A DNA stretch of 18,602 nucleotides from SZUA-430 sp964646885 (lineage in GTDB: Bacteria; Pseudomonadota; Alphaproteobacteria; Micropepsales; Micropepsaceae): the NCBI GenBank assembly GCA_964646885.1, contig CAZYFM010000065.1, forward strand, positions 1 through 18,602, written 5' to 3'. The notes under the pieces were generated by a model, which had not been told where the DNA came from, did not search any database, and saw only the letters and a list, made by a program, of their open reading frames with translations. How positions within the stretch are numbered: position 1 is the first letter of the stretch; the number at the start of each line of letters is the position of its first letter. Below are positions 14,086-18,602 of the stretch, piece by piece. The position numbers were made by a program, and so were the translations under genes.

Positions 14086-14748
14086 ATGAATCTGAAGCCT
14101 GTGATGGCCGCGACCTGGACGGCCCTGACAATCGGAATTTCCTGTGTCTTCGCTTCGCCCGCAATGGCTGAAGACATTCGCTGCGGCTCGGTCCCCGGCG
14201 CCAACAATTACTGCCGCGTGGACACGTCGCGCGGCGTGGAGCTCGTGTACCAGCACTCGGGCTATGCCTGTTACTACAACGATACCTGGGGATATGACCG
14301 CAACGGCATCTGGGTCGCCAATGGCTGCAGCGCCACGTTCCGCATTGGCCGCCCGGAGCGCGACAGCGATGACGACGCCGCCGCGATCGGCCTTGGCATC
14401 CTGGCGCTCGGCATCCTGGGAGCTGTCGCTGCCGACAACGATGACGGCGGACATCACTCATCGCCACCACCGCCGCCGCCCGGCGGCTACGGCCCCGGCT
14501 ATCCGCCGCCCCCGCCGCCAACCGATGGTGGCTATGGCTACGGCTATGGCGACGATGACTACGAGATCATCTCGTGCAACTCGAAGAACAACAAGTACAA
14601 GTACTGCCCGGTCCGCGTCCGCAGCCACGCGGAACTCGTGCGGCAGCGCAGCCGCAATGCCTGCCGCTTCAACAAGACGTGGGGCTATGACCGCCGTGGC
14701 GTCTGGGTGAGCAAGGGCTGCCGTGGCGACTTCGCGATCTACGACTGA
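14086..14748 (+). CDS. Exported protein with two DUF3011 domains joined by a Pro/Gly-rich linker
   Basis: A 220-residue protein with a signal peptide (about 1-28, ASPAMA then ED). Two copies of a DUF3011-like module follow at about 31-86 and 161-218. Each has a Cys pair near its start and the signature TWGYDR.GIWV..GC (TWGYDRNGIWVANGC at 67-81, TWGYDRRGVWVSKGC at 198-212). The four cysteines per module suggest disulphides and extracytoplasmic folding. Between them lie an Asp-flanked hydrophobic Gly-zipper-like stretch (98-116) and a linker with two PPPPPP runs and GYGYGYG. DUF3011 has no function known to me. ATG 14086 is preceded by GGAG about 10 bases upstream; an earlier in-frame GTG at 14071 lies on that ribosome site. 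It is monocistronic with a terminator 30 bp on. Confidence 0.85.
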   Translation: MNLKPVMAATWTALTIGISCVFASPAMAEDIRCGSVPGANNYCRVDTSRGVELVYQHSGYACYYNDTWGYDRNGIWVANGCSATFRIGRPERDSDDDAAAIGLGILALGILGAVAADNDDGGHHSSPPPPPPGGYGPGYPPPPPPTDGGYGYGYGDDDYEIISCNSKNNKYKYCPVRVRSHAELVRQRSRNACRFNKTWGYDRRGVWVSKGCRGDFAIYD

Positions 14749-14777
14749 TCCGCATCATCGGTAATCGCTGAAACGAA

Positions 14778-14801
14778 AAGAGGCGCCGCAAGGCGCCTCT
14801 T
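14778..14801. terminator. Bidirectional terminator between the DUF3011 gene and mccA
   Basis: AAGAGGCGCC-type 10-bp perfect stem (14778-14787 with 14792-14801) around GCAA. On the minus strand it runs into TTTTCGTTT, a better tail than the plus-strand TTGTGCTTT. It sits between two convergent genes and can serve both. Confidence 0.82.
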
Positions 14802-14826
14802 GTGCTTTGGAGGACCAGAGCCTGCG

Positions 14827-16815
14827 TCAGGTTTCGAAGGCCACGATCACGGTACCTTCCGTGACCTGGTCTCCGGCCTTGAAGGGCGCACTCTTCACGG
14901 TGAAGTCGCCGGGTGCCGCCAGCGTATGCTCCATCTTCATGGCTTCGAGCACGGCAACCGCCTGCCCCTTGCGCACGCGATCTCCTGCTTTCACCAGGAC
15001 CTGTGTCACCTTTCCGGGCATCGGGGCGCGCAACTCGTTGGCACCTGACGTGCCCAGATCAGCAGCGGCCAGCGGATCGTGAAGGTCGATCGCGAAGTTG
15101 CGCCCCTTGACCATCACGGCAAGGCTCGCCGCCTTCTGCACGACGCTTCCCGTCACGCGCCGTCCATTGACGATCATCTCGATCGATCCTCCGGCGAGGC
15201 ATCGCGCCGAGACGTCCACGCTCCGGCCATCGACACTGACGCGCCACGCCGCCGCACCATGCCGAACCTCGACGTCACGCGATTTGCCCGCCACCAGCAG
15301 GCGCAGCGTCTCAACCTGCGCCGCACCTCCGAGGCGCCAGCCATCCAGCACGCTCCAGGGTGACTGGCTGTCGGCGGGATTACGCCGCTGCAGCAGTACA
15401 TGCGAGGCAGCCAGGAGCAGCGCATCGCCTTCAAGCCCCGTCGGCATGCTGATCAGCTCGGTCTTGTGCCGGTCGATGAAACCCGTGTCGACCTGCCCGC
15501 CCACCATCGCCGTGTGGCGCAGCGTCGTGATCAGGAAGCCGAGATTGGTCCGCACACCCGCAATCTCGGCCGTCTCGAGTGCGTCCGCAAGCGAACCCAG
15601 CGCTTCTTCACGCGTGCGGCTCCACGCGATGACTTTCGCGATCATGGGATCGTAGTACATGGTCACGTCACCGCCTTCGGCCACGCCCGCATCGACGCGG
15701 ATATGTTCGCCGGGCTGCGGCAGTCGCAGACGCGCCAGGCGTCCTGTCGACGGCAGGAAGCCTTTCACCGGATCCTCGGCATAGAGGCGAACCTCGACCG
15801 CATGGCCATCAATGCGCAGCTCGTCCTGCAGGTGCGGCAGGCGCTCGCCCGCTGCCACGCGCAGCTGCCATTCGACAAGATCATGGCCCGTGATCATTTC
15901 GGTAACGGGATGCTCGACCTGGAGACGCGTGTTCATCTCCATGAAATAGAACCCGTCCGTTGTCAGACCCTTCGACCCGTCAACAATGAACTCGACCGTT
16001 CCCGCCCCGCGATAGCCGATCGCCTTGGCGCACGTCACCGCCGCCTCGCCCATTTTTCGACGAAGCGCTTCAGGCATGCCGGGCGCTGGCGCCTCTTCGA
16101 TCACCTTCTGGTGACGGCGCTGCAGCGAACAGTCACGCTCGAACAGGTGCACCGCATTGCCATGCGCGTCGGCAAAAACCTGGATCTCGATATGGCGCGG
16201 AGACTGGACATATTTCTCGATGAGCACCCGCGCGTCGCCAAACGCCGACTGCGCCTCGCGCTGCGCACCTTCCAGCGCCTTCGCGAAATCGGCCGCCGCA
16301 TCCACACGACGCATGCCCTTGCCGCCGCCACCCGCAACCGCCTTGATCAGCACGGGATAGCCGATGCGCTCGGCCTCGCGTGCCAGATGCGCCGGCGACT
16401 GGTCGTCGCCAAAGTAACCGGGCACGACAGGAACGCCCGCCTTGATCATCAGCGCCTTGGCCGCATCCTTGAGGCCCATCGCCCGGATGGCGGAAGCCGG
16501 AGGTCCGACAAAGATCAGCCCCGCCTTCTGGCAGGCATCGGCGAAAGTCGGATTCTCGGAAAGAAACCCGTAACCCGGATGGATCGCTTCGGCCCCCGTA
16601 TCGCGGGCCGCCTTGAGGATCGCATCAATGTCGAGATAGCTCTCGCGGGCCGCCGCCGGACCGATGCGCACCGCCTGGTCGGCCATCGCCACGTGCAGTG
16701 CACAGGCATCCGCGTCGGAGTGAACGGCAATCGTGCGCAGGCCCAGCCGCTTGGCCGTGCGCATCACGCGGCAGGCAATCTCGCCGCGATTGGCGATCAG
16801 GAGTGAGGAAAACAT
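14827..16815 (-). CDS. mccA: Methylcrotonoyl-CoA carboxylase biotin-containing alpha subunit
   Basis: A 662-residue biotin-dependent carboxylase subunit. It carboxylates its own biotin with ATP and bicarbonate for transfer to 3-methylcrotonyl-CoA in leucine breakdown. The biotin carboxylase domain (1 to about 445) opens with FSSLLIANRGEIACRVMRTA and has the ATP-grasp loop AVAGGGGKGM (159-168) and MNTRLQVEHP (294-303). A variable middle region covers about 450-590, and the C-terminal biotinyl domain has EAMKMEH with biotin-accepting Lys627. The start is ATG 16813-16815, 6 bases after the stop of the hydratase gene. That partner favours methylcrotonoyl-CoA over propionyl- or acetyl-CoA as substrate, but this is inference. 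The carboxyltransferase subunit (mccB) is not in the window, and a terminator follows directly. Confidence 0.88.
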   Translation of the reverse strand: MFSSLLIANRGEIACRVMRTAKRLGLRTIAVHSDADACALHVAMADQAVRIGPAAARESYLDIDAILKAARDTGAEAIHPGYGFLSENPTFADACQKAGLIFVGPPASAIRAMGLKDAAKALMIKAGVPVVPGYFGDDQSPAHLAREAERIGYPVLIKAVAGGGGKGMRRVDAAADFAKALEGAQREAQSAFGDARVLIEKYVQSPRHIEIQVFADAHGNAVHLFERDCSLQRRHQKVIEEAPAPGMPEALRRKMGEAAVTCAKAIGYRGAGTVEFIVDGSKGLTTDGFYFMEMNTRLQVEHPVTEMITGHDLVEWQLRVAAGERLPHLQDELRIDGHAVEVRLYAEDPVKGFLPSTGRLARLRLPQPGEHIRVDAGVAEGGDVTMYYDPMIAKVIAWSRTREEALGSLADALETAEIAGVRTNLGFLITTLRHTAMVGGQVDTGFIDRHKTELISMPTGLEGDALLLAASHVLLQRRNPADSQSPWSVLDGWRLGGAAQVETLRLLVAGKSRDVEVRHGAAAWRVSVDGRSVDVSARCLAGGSIEMIVNGRRVTGSVVQKAASLAVMVKGRNFAIDLHDPLAAADLGTSGANELRAPMPGKVTQVLVKAGDRVRKGQAVAVLEAMKMEHTLAAPGDFTVKSAPFKAGDQVTEGTVIVAFET

Positions 16816-16821
16816 CAGGCG

Positions 16822-17622
16822 CTACTCGGCCCACTTCGGTTTGCGTTTCTCGAGGAAGGCGGACAGGCCTTCCTTGGCTTCGTCGCTCGCCCGCCGCTCG
16901 GCAATGCGCCGGGACGTATCGGCCATGATGTGTGAATCAATGGGTCGCCCCTCGACGGCACGGATCAGGTCCTTGGCCGCATCAACCGCACCAGGCGCGC
17001 AGGTGAAGACCTGCTGGACAAGCTTCTCGGCTTCCTTGGCCAGGGCATCATTGTCCTCGACAACCATGTGCACGAGCCCGAGCGCATGCGCCGTTGCAGC
17101 ATCAAAGCGCTCCGCCGTCAGGAAATAGCGGCTTGCCGCGCGCGGACCGATCGCCCGGATCACATAAGGCGAGATGACGGCGGGAATGATCCCGAGCCGG
17201 ACCTCCGACAGCGCGAACGAGGCCGACTTCGTCGCGATAGCCATGTCGCACGCGGAAAGCAGGCCGCATCCCCCCGCCATCGCCGCACCATGCACGAGCG
17301 CAATCGTCATCTGCGGAAGCGTGTGCAGTGCGTTCAGCATGCCCGCCATGTCACCCGCGTCGGCGCGGTTGTCGGATGGCGAGTAGTCAGCCGCCGCCCG
17401 CATCCACGCGAGATCTGCGCCGGCCGAGAAGCTCGGACCCGCGCCTTCGAGCAGCACGACGCGCACCCCGTCGGCGCCCCGCAGCGTTTCGAAGATATCC
17501 TTGAGACGCGTGATCACGTCGGGATTGAAGGCGTTGTGGACCTTCGGGCGGTTCAGCGTGACGACGGCAACGCCCGCACGCGTGGTGTTCAGGAGGACGG
17601 TATCCTCGATGGCTTCGGTCAT
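16822..17622 (-). CDS. liuC: Enoyl-CoA hydratase/isomerase, probably methylglutaconyl-CoA hydratase
   Basis: A 266-residue crotonase-fold enzyme. In leucine catabolism it hydrates 3-methylglutaconyl-CoA, the product of methylcrotonoyl-CoA carboxylase, to HMG-CoA. The crotonase signatures are present: FSAGADLAWM (65-74, oxyanion hole), HGAAMAGGCGLLSACDMAIA (111-130) and FALSEVRLGIIPAVISPYVI (136-155) with conserved Glu140. The DLAWM and GIIPAVISPYV wording matches the methylglutaconyl-CoA hydratase group as I know it. The start is ATG 17620-17622 with GAGGA about 9 bases upstream. It lies 6 bp before mccA, so the two are one operon carrying consecutive steps. A generic enoyl-CoA hydratase remains possible. 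Confidence 0.87.
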   Translation of the reverse strand: MTEAIEDTVLLNTTRAGVAVVTLNRPKVHNAFNPDVITRLKDIFETLRGADGVRVVLLEGAGPSFSAGADLAWMRAAADYSPSDNRADAGDMAGMLNALHTLPQMTIALVHGAAMAGGCGLLSACDMAIATKSASFALSEVRLGIIPAVISPYVIRAIGPRAASRYFLTAERFDAATAHALGLVHMVVEDNDALAKEAEKLVQQVFTCAPGAVDAAKDLIRAVEGRPIDSHIMADTSRRIAERRASDEAKEGLSAFLEKRKPKWAE

Positions 17623-17643
17623 CCGCGCATTCCTCAGTAGGGA

Positions 17644-17669
17644 GCCTGCACAGTCATAGACCTGCAGGC
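17644..17669. promoter_or_regulatory. Inverted repeat upstream of liuC (possible operator)
   Basis: GCCTGCA (17644-17650), 12 bases, TGCAGGC (17663-17669): 7-bp perfect arms 22-47 bases before the liuC ATG. A TATGAC on the minus strand lies inside the spacer and could be a -10, which would put a regulator right on the promoter. No good -35 is seen. Confidence 0.35.
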
Positions 17670-17717
17670 GGCGCAGGAAAAGCGCCGTCCTCGGCCTTCA
17701 GGCTGGGAATCCGGATC

Positions 17718-18080
17718 CTAGTGGTGACCGTGACCGTGGCCGCCGCCAACCGCGCGGCGCAGCACGACCGTCTTCACGATGAAGAACACCGAAATGATGA
17801 TCAGGTATCCGGCACCCAGCGCAAGCAGCTGCTTCCAGTAGGAAAGCTCCACCAGCGGCGGCAGCTTGAAGGCTGCACCGGTCGACAGCACCGGAAGCAT
17901 GACACTGAGCATGGCATGCACGAGCACCGCGAGCAGCGTCGTCGGCAGCAATTGCCGCCAGCTTCCCATCATGTAGGCGACAATGGCGGCAATGAGCAGG
18001 CCCTGTACGGTGTTCACATGGTAGAAGCCGATCTGGAAATAGCTCCAGATCGTCTGAAGGATGTCTTGTGCCAGTTCCAT
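17718..18080 (-). CDS. Small membrane protein with a Gly/His-rich C-terminus, function unknown
   Basis: I do not recognise the family. 120 residues with three probable membrane helices (about 24-41, 44-66 and 85-107) and perhaps an amphipathic N-terminal helix with several aromatics (IWSYFQIGFYHVN). It ends RRAVGGGHGHGHH, a short Gly/His tail that could bind a metal ion. By the positive-inside rule the Arg-Arg after the last helix places this tail in the cytoplasm. The start is ATG 18078-18080 with GGGGA 6 bases upstream. It begins 12 bp after the RNase T2 stop, so it is probably co-transcribed, but I cannot propose a shared role with confidence. No clear terminator follows; a 6-bp GC-rich stem near 17675-17695 lacks a T-run. 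Confidence 0.72.
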   Translation of the reverse strand: MELAQDILQTIWSYFQIGFYHVNTVQGLLIAAIVAYMMGSWRQLLPTTLLAVLVHAMLSVMLPVLSTGAAFKLPPLVELSYWKQLLALGAGYLIIISVFFIVKTVVLRRAVGGGHGHGHH

Positions 18081-18092
18081 CTCAATCCCCGT

Positions 18093-18602
18093 TCAGTTAC
18101 GCGGCCAGTTACCACGGACGTCAAGCATCCGAGCCTCACGGGAGCCGCAATGGCTCCGGGCGACTTCGCGGGAGCATGCACGCGGCCGCAATTCCTTGTC
18201 CAGACACACTCTGACCTCGCCGATCTCATTGCGCCTGCAAGTGACCAAAATGTCGGAGGCCGAAAGCCCCGGATTGGCGTCCAGAAATGCCCGTCGGACG
18301 GCATTTGCCGTGGTAACGATGGGCTTTGACGGCTGTTTGAAGGCCTTGGGCACCCGCACGCTCTCAACCGCCAGTTCCGCAGCTGCGAAATAGTCCTCCT
18401 GGGAGAGGCCCGAGCAGGTGCCATGCTTTTCCCATTCGTGCTGGACCAGTTTCTCCGAGGGCGACAGGGCCAGCGCCTCGCGCATCACGCTGTCCTTGAG
18501 GCGGCGGGGTGAACTTGTATCGCAGTACTCCGGCCAGCCCTTCTCGTGTTGCGGCCACAGCCCGTGCAGCACGAATCCAAAGGGCCGCCCCGAGCGGCAC
18601 TG
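18093..18602 (-). CDS. Ribonuclease T2 family protein (partial, N-terminus off the window)
   Basis: 169 C-terminal residues of an RNase T2 endoribonuclease, a usually exported enzyme that cleaves RNA through a 2',3'-cyclic phosphate. Both catalytic blocks are visible: CAS I FVLHGLWPQ (His at visible residue 13) and CAS II HEWEKHGTC (His55, Glu57, Lys59, His60 of the fragment). So the active site looks intact. Cysteines before CAS I, after it (EYC) and in CAS II fit the disulphides of this family. The open frame continues past the right edge of the window, where the signal peptide would be expected. The small membrane protein follows after 12 bp. Confidence 0.92.
   Translation of the reverse strand, partial: QCRSGRPFGFVLHGLWPQHEKGWPEYCDTSSPRRLKDSVMREALALSPSEKLVQHEWEKHGTCSGLSQEDYFAAAELAVESVRVPKAFKQPSKPIVTTANAVRRAFLDANPGLSASDILVTCRRNEIGEVRVCLDKELRPRACSREVARSHCGSREARMLDVRGNWPRN

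Noticed and set aside
14464..14530. CCG/CCACC-rich stretch in the DUF3011 gene as a possible microsatellite
   Set aside because: It encodes the polyproline linker with mixed codons and stays in frame; no tandem unit of constant length.
15400..16806. Long plus-strand open frame opposite mccA (about 468 codons)
   Set aside because: Same reason: mccA shows all catalytic motifs in order, and the opposite strand has no family-like features.
17675..17695. GC-rich stem after the small membrane protein gene as a terminator
   Set aside because: The stem is only about 6 bp and is not followed by a T-tract on the minus strand.
17718..17745. His-rich C-terminus (GHGHGHH) as an engineered tag
   Set aside because: The residues alternate with Gly, use varied codons and sit in natural genomic context; no vector sequence is near.

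Overview
The window reads as chromosomal DNA of a high-GC alphaproteobacterium. Evidence: a MipZ-type division-site ATPase, a DUF1489 protein (a family I know mainly from alphaproteobacteria), a phasin with TGCA-type operator boxes, a clpS-clpA pair, a D,D-carboxypeptidase with a C-terminal SPOR domain, and the alphaproteobacterial style of DUF1499. A Caulobacterales/Hyphomonadaceae-like or related lineage would fit, but I cannot fix the genus. The sequence is from a gapped assembly: a run of 10 N interrupts clpS. I see no rRNA, tRNA, CRISPR array, insertion sequence, integrase or phage gene.

Layout. 1-1690 (minus): clpA (3' part cut by the window edge), clpS with the N gap, and a DUF1499 gene. 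1720-2650: phasin terminator, phasin gene (minus) and a 447-bp divergent intergenic region with a near-consensus promoter flanked by two TGCA operator boxes. 2651-4920: D,D-carboxypeptidase (plus) converging on mipZ (minus). 5065-6947 (minus): a possible unit of a Gly/Ala-rich exported protein, a fatty-acid-hydroxylase/sterol-desaturase membrane enzyme and a small exported four-EF-hand protein. 7183-9227 (plus): an OmpR-type response regulator and its overlapping histidine kinase, preceded by a phased GTTACA operator. 9233-12951 (minus): a GNAT acetyltransferase overlapping or abutting putA. 13053-13932 (minus): a second exported four-EF-hand protein overlapping or abutting a DUF1489 gene that has no canonical start codon, closed by a strong terminator. 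14086-14748 (plus): an exported protein with two DUF3011 domains. A shared bidirectional terminator follows. 14827-17622 (minus): mccA and a methylglutaconyl-CoA hydratase-type gene, part of leucine catabolism. 17718-18602 (minus): a small membrane protein with a His-rich tail and a truncated RNase T2.

Most genes are core or housekeeping (proteolysis, peptidoglycan maturation, division-site placement, proline and leucine catabolism, PHB granules). The less understood part is a set of small exported proteins (two EF-hand proteins, one Gly/Ala-rich protein, one DUF3011 protein) scattered among envelope and signalling genes. I found no convincing new multi-gene defence or mobile system. The best leads are the likely CTG-initiated DUF1489 gene, the operators flanking the phasin promoter, and the phased repeat in front of the two-component system.
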